Shown one piece after another: positions 46,027 to 55,718 of a stretch of 64,000 nt of DNA. The DNA is from Candidatus Hydrogenedentota bacterium (lineage in GTDB: Bacteria > Hydrogenedentota > Hydrogenedentia > Hydrogenedentales > SLHB01): NCBI GenBank assembly GCA_013359265.1, contig JABWCD010000009.1, forward strand, positions 62,001 through 126,000, written 5' to 3'. Under the pieces are notes generated by a model. That model ran no database searches. It saw only the letters and a list, made by a program, of their open reading frames with translations, and was not told where the DNA came from. A program made the position numbers and the translations under genes. The first letter of the stretch is position 1. Each line of letters starts with the position of its first letter.

Positions 46027-48765
46027 ATGCGCCTAATCTCGATCTGCTTATGCATGTTCCCACTGGCATTCGCGCAAGCGCCTGTCAAGACTGCTAGCGT
46101 CTTCTATTTTCCCGAGGTGATTGCGCGCGCGACCGCCAACGCCGGTACGCACGATTGGGCGAGGACAATTCGCGACGACACTGTGCGAAAGGCCGAACCG
46201 TGGCTGGCGCTGTCCGACGATGCGCTGTGGGATTTGATGGTGGGTCCGAACATTCCGCGCACGTGGCATGTGTGGTCGGATGGGTATTGCCCTTCGTGCA
46301 AGCAGGACGTGCGGATGTATGACTGGATCGCGGACCCGTGGAAGCACCCGTGGAAGTTGCAGTGCCCGAAGTGCGCGGAGCTGTTTCCAAAAAACGATTT
46401 CGAGAGATTTCACCGCTCCGGCTTCAACGAGCACGGTGTGTTTCAACCTCATCGTGCCGACCGTTCGCTGTTGTTCAATGCGGACCATCCCGATCCCGCC
46501 GACTCGCTGCACACGTTCGGCGTCGATGACGGGCACGGCTACGTCGCCGACGGTCATCGCTGGCGGTTCATCGGCTACTACATCATCTTTGGCCAATGGA
46601 AGAAATGGGTGCACGAGGGGATTGTCAGCTTGAGCGCGGCGTATGCCGTGACGGGCGAACCGAAGTACGCGTACAAAGCCGCAGTTCTGCTGGATCGCGT
46701 CGCGGACCTCTACCCGTCTTTCGATTTCCATACGCAGGGAGGATGGGTTTACGAGACGACAAATGGCACGCGGGGCCAAGTCTCCACGTGGCATGATGCG
46801 TGCGAGGAAGTGCGTGCAATGGCATACGCGTATGACCGAGTCTTCGACGGCGCCAAGGCGCAGGAAGAAGCGCTTGTATCCTTTCTCTCGCGTAAGGCAG
46901 CGGAATGCCGGCTCGCCAACACCAAATCGTCGTGGGCCGATATTCAACGCAATATCGAGTCTGGTATTTTCGAAGACACACTTGCGCACCGCGAACGCAT
47001 CGAATCGAACTACCCACGCACCGACATGACGAACCTCGTGATTGACGCAGTGCTGCGCTGGCCGACGAACCGCGAGGCCGTGCTGCAGCAACTCGATGCC
47101 ATCATCGAGAAGTCGACCGCCGTGGACGGCATGAGCGGCGAGAAGGGGCTGGCGGGATACTCGTCGATCGCACCGAGCGCGTTGGCGGAGATCATGATCC
47201 AGATGATGCGGCTCGAACCCGGCTTCCTGAAAACGGTGTACGAGCGGCGGCCCGCGATCTACGACGCGTTTCGCTTCAACATCGACACATGGTGCATGGA
47301 GGAATGGTATCCGCGAACGGGCGACACGGGTGCGTTCGGACAAAAGAACGTGCGGTATGCGGGGTTGTCATTTACGCCGAATTCCGCCGCGGACGGTTCC
47401 GAATACTCGTTCTTCTGGGACTTGTATGAGGTGACCAAAGACCCGGCCCTGGTACAAGTGATGTATCTCTCGAACGGATCGAAGCTCGACGGACTGCCAC
47501 ACGATCTGTTTGGCGAAGACCCGGAAGTCTTTCAGGCCGACGTAAAATCGGTCATCGACCGCGAAGGCACGGAACTTAGACTGAGTAGTGCGAACAAGCA
47601 GAAGTGGTGTCTTGCGGTCATGCGTTCCGGCAAGGGCGCGGATCGGCGCGCGCTGTGGATCGATTACGATTCCGGCGGCGGCCACGGCCATTTCGACGGC
47701 ATGAACATCGGCTACTTCGCGAAGGGCCTTGACCTCGTTCCCGATTTCGGTTATCCGCCCGTCGGCTACGGCGGGTGGGGCGCGCCGCGCGCTACCTGGT
47801 ACAGGAACACCGCGTCACACGCGACGGTCGTGGTCGACGGAAAGAACCAGTCAACTGCACAGGGCACGACCACGCTTTGGGCGGATGGCGATGGCTTTCA
47901 TGCAATCCGGGCTGCAAGTCCGGACATGATTGGCGGCGAGATATACGAGCGCACCATCGCGATGATCGATATCGACACGCATGATTCGTATGTCGTCGAC
48001 TGTTTCCGAGTGAAAGGCGGCAGGGACCATGCCAAGTTTTTCGGGTCGTCTTTCGGCACGATTGTGACCGGCGGGCTTACGCTGACTGACGCGCCCGACT
48101 ACGGCGGCGACACGCAAATGCGCGCGTTCAAGGCAGACGCGGCCCCAAAACCGGGTTGGCATGTCGATTGGACGATTGACGACAAGCGGGACTACGTGCC
48201 CGACGATCGCACGATTCGCTTGCGCTATACCGATCTGACGGAGCATGCCGAGGCGTCCGTGTGCGAAGCATGGGTCGATACCGGCATTTACGGCGAAGCG
48301 TCCGAATGGGTGCCGCGCGTAATGGTCCGGCGAAAGACGGAGAGCGCACCGCTGGAATCGACATTCGTTTCCGTCATCGAACCGTACGAGGGAAAATCGA
48401 AAATCGCGGCGATCCGCCGTTGGACGTCGTCCGTTCCGGATTCGACGCCCTGCATCGAGATCGAGCGATCGGACGGGACCACCGACGTCGTACTGTTCAA
48501 TGCGACGGGCTCGACCGCCCCGGCGGCGGGTGGCGGCGTTCAGGTCCACGGCGACCTGGCCTGTGTGTCCCGCACCAATGAGGGTGTGCATCGGATTCGT
48601 GTGGCGAACGCAACAGAAGTTCTTGCCGGCCCCGTGCGCGTCATTTTCAAGGAACGCATTCCATACTTTGATTTGATGCTTGCGGCCGGCGAATGGAAAC
48701 CGACAGCCGGGTCCTTCGAACGTATCGAGCAGATATTCGTGGATGGCGAGCCATTGATTAAGTAA
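46027..48765 (+). CDS. Exported heparinase II/III-like protein
   Basis: 912 aa from ATG 46027, with signal peptide MRLISICLCMFPLAFAQA. Near the N-terminus two CxxC pairs occur (YCPSCKQD and LQCPKCAEL), suggesting a metal ribbon. An alpha-helical toroid follows (for example YIIFGQWKKWVHEGIVSLS). The heparinase II/III C-terminal domain has SGGGHGHFDGMNIGYFAKG and LVPDFGYPPVGYGG. Characterised relatives are polysaccharide lyases acting on uronic-acid-containing glycans. Catalytic residues beyond this pattern cannot be confirmed by eye, so alginate, heparan or other uronate substrates are all possible. Confidence 0.83.
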   Translation: MRLISICLCMFPLAFAQAPVKTASVFYFPEVIARATANAGTHDWARTIRDDTVRKAEPWLALSDDALWDLMVGPNIPRTWHVWSDGYCPSCKQDVRMYDWIADPWKHPWKLQCPKCAELFPKNDFERFHRSGFNEHGVFQPHRADRSLLFNADHPDPADSLHTFGVDDGHGYVADGHRWRFIGYYIIFGQWKKWVHEGIVSLSAAYAVTGEPKYAYKAAVLLDRVADLYPSFDFHTQGGWVYETTNGTRGQVSTWHDACEEVRAMAYAYDRVFDGAKAQEEALVSFLSRKAAECRLANTKSSWADIQRNIESGIFEDTLAHRERIESNYPRTDMTNLVIDAVLRWPTNREAVLQQLDAIIEKSTAVDGMSGEKGLAGYSSIAPSALAEIMIQMMRLEPGFLKTVYERRPAIYDAFRFNIDTWCMEEWYPRTGDTGAFGQKNVRYAGLSFTPNSAADGSEYSFFWDLYEVTKDPALVQVMYLSNGSKLDGLPHDLFGEDPEVFQADVKSVIDREGTELRLSSANKQKWCLAVMRSGKGADRRALWIDYDSGGGHGHFDGMNIGYFAKGLDLVPDFGYPPVGYGGWGAPRATWYRNTASHATVVVDGKNQSTAQGTTTLWADGDGFHAIRAASPDMIGGEIYERTIAMIDIDTHDSYVVDCFRVKGGRDHAKFFGSSFGTIVTGGLTLTDAPDYGGDTQMRAFKADAAPKPGWHVDWTIDDKRDYVPDDRTIRLRYTDLTEHAEASVCEAWVDTGIYGEASEWVPRVMVRRKTESAPLESTFVSVIEPYEGKSKIAAIRRWTSSVPDSTPCIEIERSDGTTDVVLFNATGSTAPAAGGGVQVHGDLACVSRTNEGVHRIRVANATEVLAGPVRVIFKERIPYFDLMLAAGEWKPTAGSFERIEQIFVDGEPLIK

Positions 48766-48785
48766 GTGGAACGTCCCGGCGCGAA

Positions 48786-49250
48786 CTAGCGCGTCACCAC
48801 GCTGCGCCACCCGCCGGGCAGCAGATTTCGGTTGATGAAGGTCAGTTTTCGCAGGTCATTGCCGAGGTGCTCAAAAAGCACGTCGAGCCGCTCGGGCGGA
48901 AGCAGCGCCTCGGCGCGCTCGGCCCACTCGACCGCGCACACGGCATCCGACGCGAACAGCTCCGTTGCACCGATGTCTTCCACCTCGTAGGGACCGCTCA
49001 GACGGTATAGATCGAAATGGTAGAGCGTACGGTCGGCGCCGTATTCGTTGATGAGAGTGAAGGTCGGGCTATGCACGATCGGCGACGCGCCGAAGTGCTG
49101 CGCCATGCCGCGCACGAAACACGTCTTGCCTGACGCGAGGGCGCCGCGTAACGCCACGACGCCAGGGGGCATGATCTCGGCGATGGCCCGCCCCAGGCGC
49201 TCGGTTTCCTCCGGCGACGCCGTCTCGATGACGCACGAATCGTCCGTCAC
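48786..49250 (-). CDS. tsaE: tRNA threonylcarbamoyladenosine biosynthesis ATPase TsaE
   Basis: 154 aa from GTG 49250, which overlaps the glgA stop (GTGA). P-loop ATPase of the t6A37 tRNA modification complex TsaB-TsaD-TsaE. The Walker A region is RGALASGKTCFVRGMA, followed by HSPTFTLINEYG, YHFDLYRLSG and AVEWAERAEALLP, all family hallmarks. No tsaB or tsaD lies in the window. Confidence 0.9.
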   Translation of the reverse strand: MTDDSCVIETASPEETERLGRAIAEIMPPGVVALRGALASGKTCFVRGMAQHFGASPIVHSPTFTLINEYGADRTLYHFDLYRLSGPYEVEDIGATELFASDAVCAVEWAERAEALLPPERLDVLFEHLGNDLRKLTFINRNLLPGGWRSVVTR

Positions 49251-50710
49251 GGTTGGGCGATGGCCTCGCGGAACAGGTCGACGTAGGTAGTCGCGGAACG
49301 TTCCCACGAGAAATCCTGCGCCATGGCGGCGCGACGAATCGCGGCGAGTTTTGGCGTGTCCGTGTACAGCTTCAGCGCCCGCGCAATCATGTTTTGAAAC
49401 GCGCGCTCGCTCCACGACGCGAACACGAAGCCGGTGGCTTTGTCGTTCGCCAAGTTGGACGGAGACGCGTCGGTCACCGTATCCGCGAGGCCGCCGGTGC
49501 GGTGTACGACGGGGATGGAGCCGTAAAGCATCGCGTACATTTGGCTCAACCCGCACGGCTCCGTGCGCGACGGCATCAGGTAGAAGTCCGACCCCGCGTA
49601 AATCCTGTGCGCCAGGTCTTCGTCATAGCCGATGTGCACCGCCATCTTTCCGGCAAACCGCGCCTCCGCCTGTTTCAGCGCGCTCTCAAAAACGTCGTCG
49701 CCGGACCCGAGGATCACGAGTTGCACATTGCGGCGCAGGAAGTCGTCGAGACACGACAGCAGTAGGTCAATTCCCTTGTCCCACACCAGCCGCGTCACCA
49801 TTCCGAACAAGGGCCCATCGCTCTGGGGCAAATCCAACTGCTTCTGCAATTCGGACTTGCACCGCGCCTTTCCGGCGATACTGGCGGAATGGAAGTTCGC
49901 GGGAAGCCGCTTGTCGATCGCAGGGTTCCACTGCGCGGTATCGACCCCGTTCGCGATGCCGATAATGTCGTTTGCGCGCGTACGCAGAACGCCCTCCAAT
50001 CCGTGTCCGGCGACGTCGGTTTGGATTTCCCTCGCGTAGGTCACACTGACGGTGTTGATCTTCGATGCGAAAATGATTCCCGCCTTCATCAGGTTCAGAT
50101 CGCCGTAGAACTCGAGGTACTTTGGCGTGAACAATTCCCAGCCCAACCCTGTCTTCGGCATCAGCGTCGACGAATACCGCCCTTGGTACGCCATATTGTG
50201 AATCGTGAACACGGTCGGCATGTTTGCCCAAACGGGATGATCGATGCAGCGCGTCTTGATGTACGCGGGAATCGGCGCCGTGTGCCAATCGTGGCAATGC
50301 ACGATGTCGGGTACCCACCCCGTTCTCTGAATTCCATCCAGCACGGCCAAACTGAAGAAGCAGAACCGCTCCAGGTTGTCGGGATACTCGTGCCCGCCTT
50401 CGCCGTAGGGATGGTCCCGCTGAAAAAAGTCGTTGTGCTCGATGAGATACATCGGCACACCGGCGCCAGGAAGCGCGCTTTGCCGCACGGCACCGTGCAC
50501 CGGCACATCGAGGTACGCTATGCACGCCGCGACTTGGTCGCCCAGTTGCTCCTCTGGGATCGAACCGTACGCGGGCATCGCAATACGGCAGTCGTGTCCC
50601 AGCGCGCGGAGCGCGCGCGGTAGCGCGTAAGACACGTCCGCGAGCCCGCCCGTTTTCACTAAGGGCGCGGCTTCCGCGGTCACAAACAGTATTTTCATCG
50701 GTTCGCTCAT
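49247..50710 (-). CDS. glgA: Glycogen synthase (ADP-glucose)
   Basis: 487 aa GT5 glycosyltransferase elongating alpha-1,4-glucan from ADP-glucose. The N-terminal TAEAAPLVKTGGLADVSYALP holds the K-x-G-G-L donor motif. Also present are VHCHDWHTAPIPAY, FTIHNMAYQG, NGVDTAQWNP and the C-terminal SRTEPCGLSQMYAMLYGSIPVVHRTGGLADTV with the catalytic glutamate. Full length. Coupled to tsaE. Confidence 0.96.
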   Translation of the reverse strand: MSEPMKILFVTAEAAPLVKTGGLADVSYALPRALRALGHDCRIAMPAYGSIPEEQLGDQVAACIAYLDVPVHGAVRQSALPGAGVPMYLIEHNDFFQRDHPYGEGGHEYPDNLERFCFFSLAVLDGIQRTGWVPDIVHCHDWHTAPIPAYIKTRCIDHPVWANMPTVFTIHNMAYQGRYSSTLMPKTGLGWELFTPKYLEFYGDLNLMKAGIIFASKINTVSVTYAREIQTDVAGHGLEGVLRTRANDIIGIANGVDTAQWNPAIDKRLPANFHSASIAGKARCKSELQKQLDLPQSDGPLFGMVTRLVWDKGIDLLLSCLDDFLRRNVQLVILGSGDDVFESALKQAEARFAGKMAVHIGYDEDLAHRIYAGSDFYLMPSRTEPCGLSQMYAMLYGSIPVVHRTGGLADTVTDASPSNLANDKATGFVFASWSERAFQNMIARALKLYTDTPKLAAIRRAAMAQDFSWERSATTYVDLFREAIAQP

Positions 50711-50720
50711 GAGCGTTCGG

Positions 50721-51821
50721 TTACTCCGTGATTATGCGAAACACATCGGGTTCGATATACGTGGCGACGCGCACCTTTTTCAATCGGGCTTTGAGGTACG
50801 AGGCAAGCACCGGCACCACCCACCTTTCCGCCGCGGCGTGTCCCGCGTCGATTACGGCGAGGCCGCGGTCTTGTGCGGCCAGCGCGTCGTGATAATCGAT
50901 GTCGCCCGTTACGAGCACATCGACCGCATGCGGTATTCCGGCAATTTCGCCGCCGCCCGATCCGCCAATCACGCCGACGGTGTGGACGCGCCGGTCGTTC
51001 GCGCCGACGACGCGCACAAACCGCGCGCCCAGCGCCTTTCGCACCTGCCGCGCAAAGACGCCAAGCGTGATCACACGATCGAGGTGGCCCTTCACGCCAA
51101 GCCCAATCGATGCGTCGACGTTTTCGAGCGGCACGATATCGTACGCGACCTCTTCGTACGGGTGCGAGCGCAATAACGCCTCGACGATGCGCGGCAGGCG
51201 CGCTTTGGCCGCCAGCACTTCGAATCGCAGTTCAGGCTCTTCGTTCACCACGAACTTCCGTCCGGAAAACGGATCGGTCTTTTCATTGGGAAGAAAGGTC
51301 CCCGTGCCTGGCGCGCTGAACGAACAGTGTGTGTAATCGCCAATCACGCCGGCGCCCGCGCTGCACACCGCATCGCGCACCTGCGCGAGGTGCGTGGCCG
51401 GAACAAACGTGACGAGTTTCACCTGCTGCGCCTGCGGCACGGACAGCAACGGCGTTGTGTCGCGCAGCTTCAGGCGGTCTGCGATCGCGGTGTTCACGCC
51501 GCCGGGAACGACGTCAAGGTTTGTATGCGCGCCATAGCATGCAATGCCCGCCTGCGCGATATCGAGACAAAGGCGCGTATGCGGATCGCCGGCGCGCAGC
51601 GTTTTCAGCGGTTCCCAAATCAGAGGGTGATGGGCGACGATCATCTGCGCGCGCGCGCGCCGCGCCGCGGCAAACGCTTCGCGCGTCACCGTCAGCGCGA
51701 CCAGCACGCATCGCACGTCATCCTCCGGATCGCCGGTGTGCAGTCCGCACCGGTCCCATGGATACGCAAGCCCGCGCGGGGCCAAATCGTCCACGACGTC
51801 GCAGACGTCTTGTACCGTCAT
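50721..51821 (-). CDS. Nif3-like dinuclear metal-centre protein
   Basis: 366 aa from ATG 51821, overlapping the upstream gene's stop. Long-form Nif3/YqfO family with a central PII-like insert. Metal ligands are visible in IVAHHPLIW and in the C-terminal IDYHDALAAQDRGLAVIDAGHAAAE. Called GTP cyclohydrolase 1 type 2-like in some annotations, but the true role is unsettled. It follows the Memo-like gene with ATGA coupling. Confidence 0.88.
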   Translation of the reverse strand: MTVQDVCDVVDDLAPRGLAYPWDRCGLHTGDPEDDVRCVLVALTVTREAFAAARRARAQMIVAHHPLIWEPLKTLRAGDPHTRLCLDIAQAGIACYGAHTNLDVVPGGVNTAIADRLKLRDTTPLLSVPQAQQVKLVTFVPATHLAQVRDAVCSAGAGVIGDYTHCSFSAPGTGTFLPNEKTDPFSGRKFVVNEEPELRFEVLAAKARLPRIVEALLRSHPYEEVAYDIVPLENVDASIGLGVKGHLDRVITLGVFARQVRKALGARFVRVVGANDRRVHTVGVIGGSGGGEIAGIPHAVDVLVTGDIDYHDALAAQDRGLAVIDAGHAAAERWVVPVLASYLKARLKKVRVATYIEPDVFRIITE

Positions 51822-52642
51822 GCAGCGCGTTCCATGCTGATGGCCGCGTAGCCCACGACACGGTCGTAATCCCCCGACGCGGCGGAACTCGTGCGGTAAT
51901 CGAGCAACTTCCACTCCCTTGCGTCAAGCGCGGCGGCGCACGCCATCGCCGCGGTTACGGCTGCCGCGCCGCACATCGCGCACGACCTGTCGCGTATGCC
52001 TTGGGCGTAAGCTTTCCAATCTTTCGTCAATACCGCGTTGATCGATCGCCGATCGATCGCGTTCGCGCTCGCCTCGTTCAGGTAATGCGAGAGGTCCGTT
52101 GACGCGACCACCAGATCGTCCGGGTCCAGCATGCGCGCGATCGCCTCTCCCGCGTTCGCGTGCCACGGCCCCGCCTGTGATCCGAACAGCACGGGAACGA
52201 TCGGGACGAGGCCGATCGCGCGCGCCAGGAACGGCAACTGCACTTCGAGCGAATGCTCCGGCAAGTGCGGCTCGATCGACACCGAATCGATCGTGCCGGC
52301 AAGTGCGCGCGCGAACGCCTCATCGACGGGAAACGCGCCTATGGGCGTCATGAACTCGCCGCTCGCGAATACCGACGCGGAATCGATCGCGTACCGGTGC
52401 GAACACCCTATCAGCACGACACGGCGGGGCTTCTTCCCACGCACGCGCGCAAACGCATGGCCCGCCGTCGGGCCGGAATAGATATACCCCGCGTGCGGGC
52501 TCACAATCGTAACGACGCGCTCCGGCGCGGGATCCACGTCCGCCGCGTCGAGATACGAATCGACCGTGTCCCGCAAATCGTCCGGCTCACCAGGGTAAAA
52601 CTGCCCTGCGACCGCCGGTCTGCGGATCATCGTTGTGGGCAT
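51818..52642 (-). CDS. Memo-like protein (AmmeMemoRadiSam system protein B)
   Basis: 274 aa. It belongs to the Memo family with an extradiol-dioxygenase-like fold. Landmarks are RRPAVAGQFYPGEP, VSPHAGYIYSGPTAG, EHSLEVQLPFL, STDLSHYL and the cysteine in DRSCAMCGAAAV. In other bacteria it is part of the AmmeMemoRadiSam set with AMMECR1 and a radical SAM gene, neither of which is here. Coupled to the Nif3-like gene downstream. Confidence 0.9.
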   Translation of the reverse strand: MPTTMIRRPAVAGQFYPGEPDDLRDTVDSYLDAADVDPAPERVVTIVSPHAGYIYSGPTAGHAFARVRGKKPRRVVLIGCSHRYAIDSASVFASGEFMTPIGAFPVDEAFARALAGTIDSVSIEPHLPEHSLEVQLPFLARAIGLVPIVPVLFGSQAGPWHANAGEAIARMLDPDDLVVASTDLSHYLNEASANAIDRRSINAVLTKDWKAYAQGIRDRSCAMCGAAAVTAAMACAAALDAREWKLLDYRTSSAASGDYDRVVGYAAISMERAA

Positions 52643-52733
52643 GATTCACCTCCCGGAAATCGTTCCGTCGACTTCCAGCCCCAGTCTAGATCAGTTGGCG
52701 GCGGGATGCACGCGGCGAACGTCTGTGCGCTCC

Positions 52734-53369
52734 CTACACATCCAGAGGCGGGAGGGCCTTGAAATGTCCGTTCTGGCGAATGCGCCGCCGCGTTTCCTGC
52801 ACGCCTACGAGCACGGGAATGATCGAGTGCAGATGGTTTACAAGCAGCAGTTGGCGGTCCGCCTCCTTTTCGAGCGAGAGCAGTTCTACCTTTTGCGACA
52901 GTTTCAACCCGACTTCCTGCGCGATTTCGAACGACACGTTCTTGGTCGAAAACGACTTTCGCAGATAGTCCGTCTTCATCAGGTCGTGCAACCGTGCGTA
53001 CTGCCGTGCCAGTTCCTCCGTCGTGATTTCGTACGCGATCGGGTCGTTGCCCAACACGGTCACCTGTGCGCCGTGGTACAGTCTGTCCGGTACGTCGCGG
53101 ATGAACTCGTCCAGATGAAACGCCGCGACGCCTTCCGTGAGGATGTCCATCCGGCCATCGTCATAGGTCTTGAAAATCGTTTGCAGGCGCATCTCGGTGC
53201 CGTATTCGGCGACGCGCCCATCCACGTAAGCGGGAATGCCGAACGTGATGCTTTCGTCGCGGCATTCGCCGATGAGCTGCTTATAGCGCGGTTCGAAGAT
53301 GTGCAGCTTCAGCTTTTCGCCGGGAAAGACCACGAGCTGCAACGGGAACAGCGGAAGAAACTTACCCAT
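52734..53369 (-). CDS. LON substrate-binding-domain protein
   Basis: 211 aa. Stand-alone LON N-terminal domain without ATPase or protease: FLPLFPLQLVVFPGEKLKLHIFEPRYKQLI is the family signature. The helical remainder includes KVELLSLEKEADRQLLLVNHL. Such proteins are widespread and poorly characterised. It lies 69 bp downstream of the nitrilase gene on the same strand. Confidence 0.85.
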   Translation of the reverse strand: MGKFLPLFPLQLVVFPGEKLKLHIFEPRYKQLIGECRDESITFGIPAYVDGRVAEYGTEMRLQTIFKTYDDGRMDILTEGVAAFHLDEFIRDVPDRLYHGAQVTVLGNDPIAYEITTEELARQYARLHDLMKTDYLRKSFSTKNVSFEIAQEVGLKLSQKVELLSLEKEADRQLLLVNHLHSIIPVLVGVQETRRRIRQNGHFKALPPLDV

Positions 53370-53438
53370 ACTCCGGCGCTTTCACTTTATGCGCTTACTT
53401 GATTGGATTATACCAGACTGTGGCCGTGGCCGCGGACG

Positions 53439-54278
53439 CTACTCGTTTGCCGTTTTCGGTCTGGTGATCGCCCCGTATATCTCTGGGCGCCTGTCACGCA
53501 GGTGATTGTCTTCTTTAGCCTCGGAGAGATCGATATCGCACACCGTGACGCCGGGCGTATCGCCGTCCCATTTCGCGAGGACCTTTCCCTTCGGTCCGGT
53601 GACCAGACTTGTCTTTGGGTGCGCGAACGCGATGAAGCACTGATTCTCGTATGACCGCGTCCGCATGATCGCTTCGTTCATGTCGCCCGAGAACCCGTAG
53701 GTCGGATTCAGTATCAGGCGCGCGCCTTGGAGCCGGAGGGTCCGCGGCGTCTCCGGCCAGCGCCGGTCCGCGCAGATCATGACGCCCACCTTTCCGAACA
53801 CCGAATCCCATACGGGCAACCCTTCGCCGGGAGCGTATTGCAGGTCGTGCGTCTGGAGGTGCGTCTTGTGATACACGCCGATGCGCGTGCCCTCGGAGTC
53901 CCACAGTCCGGCGGCGTTAAACAGGTTTCCGTTTTCGATCGACGTAAAACCGAAGCAGATCATCATCTTTCGTTTCGCCGCTTCCTGCGACACCCGCTTT
54001 AGATAGGCGCTCGATTCGAGGTCCTGCGCGACCGTTTTCAGTTTCTCCGGTGTCGACGATTCGTCCGGCGCGGCATACCCGTCGAGCCAGCACTCCGGCG
54101 TGATGAAGACGTCCGCCTTCTGCGCGGCCGCCTCGTCCAGTTGCAGGAGGAATTCCCCGAAGTTCTTCTCCACGTTCCACTTCTCGGGCACGCCGTGCAT
54201 GAGGGCGATGCGTAATGTATCGCGCGGGGCCTCGGACGCGGCGGCGGCCGAGGCGAATACGAGCGCGGCAAGGAGCAT
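53439..54278 (-). CDS. Exported carbon-nitrogen hydrolase (nitrilase superfamily)
   Basis: 279 aa from ATG 54278 (GGAGG before it), with a short signal peptide (MLLAALVFASAAAASEA). The catalytic triad is visible: Glu in the TPECWLDGY region (the first conserved Glu in the family lies nearby, in FGEFLLQL), Lys in YHKTHLQT, and Cys in VMICADRRWPE. Acts on amides or nitriles; export is unusual but seen in PVC-type bacteria. Substrate unknown. Confidence 0.85.
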   Translation of the reverse strand: MLLAALVFASAAAASEAPRDTLRIALMHGVPEKWNVEKNFGEFLLQLDEAAAQKADVFITPECWLDGYAAPDESSTPEKLKTVAQDLESSAYLKRVSQEAAKRKMMICFGFTSIENGNLFNAAGLWDSEGTRIGVYHKTHLQTHDLQYAPGEGLPVWDSVFGKVGVMICADRRWPETPRTLRLQGARLILNPTYGFSGDMNEAIMRTRSYENQCFIAFAHPKTSLVTGPKGKVLAKWDGDTPGVTVCDIDLSEAKEDNHLRDRRPEIYGAITRPKTANE

Positions 54279-54386
54279 GGGGCACCTCCCAGATCGATAA
54301 TTGGCCAAATTGTTAGGCCTATGTTATGATAGCAGCGGTGGTCAAAGCTTGTCGCGATGGGTGCAACCTGGGTAAGGAAATCGCGA

Positions 54387-54659
54387 ATGCACGAACCGAA
54401 GCGTTATTGCTCCGAGCCGTGGCGCTACACCATGACCGCGCGCGAGAGCCAGTTCTGGCGCAAGGGCGACCGTTCCCAACGACAACGTTTGCTGGAGTGC
54501 CTGGCGGCGCGTGTATTGGGTGAGGCGGTTGACCACGACCGAAACCGGTTCGTCATCATGGACGAGGGGGGCGAAATCGTCGCCAAGGGCAAGATTCAGG
54601 CGCCCAACCTCGATGACGAACTCGAGCGGATGGACCGCGCGCAGAACCGGCTCAACTAA
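54387..54659 (+). CDS. Hypothetical protein, 90 aa
   Basis: ATG 54387 with AAGGA nine bases upstream. Charged, no membrane segment; mid-region WRKGDRSQRQRLLECLA and a C-terminal beta/alpha segment RFVIMDEGGEIVAKGKIQ. A TATGAT box near 54332 could be its promoter. Family not recognised. Confidence 0.55.
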   Translation: MHEPKRYCSEPWRYTMTARESQFWRKGDRSQRQRLLECLAARVLGEAVDHDRNRFVIMDEGGEIVAKGKIQAPNLDDELERMDRAQNRLN

Positions 54660-54677
54660 CGCCTCCCCGGCGCGACG

Positions 54678-54698
54678 CGTTCCGCGGACAGCGGAACG
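54678..54698. terminator. Hairpin between convergent genes
   Basis: Stem CGTTCCGC / GCGGAACG with a 5-nt loop, between the stops of the 90-aa gene (+) and the universal stress protein gene (-). No T-run, so factor-independent termination is uncertain, but the position suits a bidirectional terminator. Confidence 0.5.
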
Positions 54699-54709
54699 TG
54701 GCGTGACTT

Positions 54710-55639
54710 CTACGCCTTGCCCCCGTATTCCGGACGAATTGTCATCACGGGACACCGCGCCACGCGCACCACTTTCTCGGCGACGCTCCCGAACAGCACG
54801 TGCCCCAATCCCGATCGGCCATGCGTGGGAATGACAATAAGGTCAACATTGGTACTTTCGGCATAGGCACTGATCTCGCGGAACGCTGAACCGACGCGCA
54901 CTTCGCCTTCGACCGTAACTCCGGTGATGTCATCGCACATCTTCTTTACCAGCGCGCGCGATTCGTCTTCGAGTTGCGGTCCGAGTTGGATTGCGGCGTC
55001 CGGCATGGCTTCAGGCAGCACCACCGGCACTTCTGTCGCGTGGAAGATCACGAGCGTCGCATCGAATTCCTTTGCCAACGACTTCGCAAACGGCAACCCC
55101 TTGTCCGAAAACGGCGAGAAATCCGTGGGAAAGAGAATTCGTTTGAGTTCGAGCGACAGGTCGTACTCCTTCACGAATTCATGCTCGGGGTGTTTTACAC
55201 TCAGCACAGGCACGGGCGACTGCCGCACAATCTTCTCGGCGACGCTGCCGAAGACAAGGTGCTCGACTCCCGACCGCCCGTGCGTCGCGATGACGATGAG
55301 CGTAGAGTCCGTCTGCTCCGCAATCTCGAGGATTTCCTGCGTCGGGTTGCCGAGCCTGACGTGCTCCTGGGAGCGGACGCCTTCGTCGTCGGCGATTTGC
55401 TTCAGGTGCGCCATGCGGCTCGCGGCGTGTTCCCGCATCGAATCCATGACGGCGTGCGATTCCGATTCGCCCAGCCACATCTCGTTTCCGCGCACGCCGG
55501 CGAGCGCGGCGCGATCCAGCACGTGCGCGAAATGGAGCGTCGCGCCAAACTGCTTCGCCAGGGCCACCGCGTACTTCAGCGCGTAATTCGCATAGGTGGA
55601 AAAGTCCGTCGGCACCAGGATGTTTGTGTTGCGAAACAT
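54710..55639 (-). CDS. Tandem universal stress protein (two UspA domains)
   Basis: 309 aa from ATG 55639, with AGGGGG seven bases upstream. Two UspA domains in tandem (about 1-150 and 155-300). Each ends with the ATP-binding loop G-x2-G-x9-G-S: THGRSGVEHLVFGSVAEK and THGRSGLGHVLFGSVAEK. Cytoplasmic stress protein that binds nucleotides; often induced by starvation, oxygen change or redox stress. Begins a region rich in envelope-stress genes. Confidence 0.94.
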   Translation of the reverse strand: MFRNTNILVPTDFSTYANYALKYAVALAKQFGATLHFAHVLDRAALAGVRGNEMWLGESESHAVMDSMREHAASRMAHLKQIADDEGVRSQEHVRLGNPTQEILEIAEQTDSTLIVIATHGRSGVEHLVFGSVAEKIVRQSPVPVLSVKHPEHEFVKEYDLSLELKRILFPTDFSPFSDKGLPFAKSLAKEFDATLVIFHATEVPVVLPEAMPDAAIQLGPQLEDESRALVKKMCDDITGVTVEGEVRVGSAFREISAYAESTNVDLIVIPTHGRSGLGHVLFGSVAEKVVRVARCPVMTIRPEYGGKA

Positions 55640-55718
55640 GCACGATCCCCCTTTCCTATTCGGCACAACCACCTACGATAGTACGCTTGTTCACGCACCC
55701 GAAACAACGCGGATCGGC

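Noticed and set aside
47851-48810. 319-aa frame opposite the heparinase-like gene
   Set aside because: Arg/His-rich shadow with no domain and no ribosome binding site.
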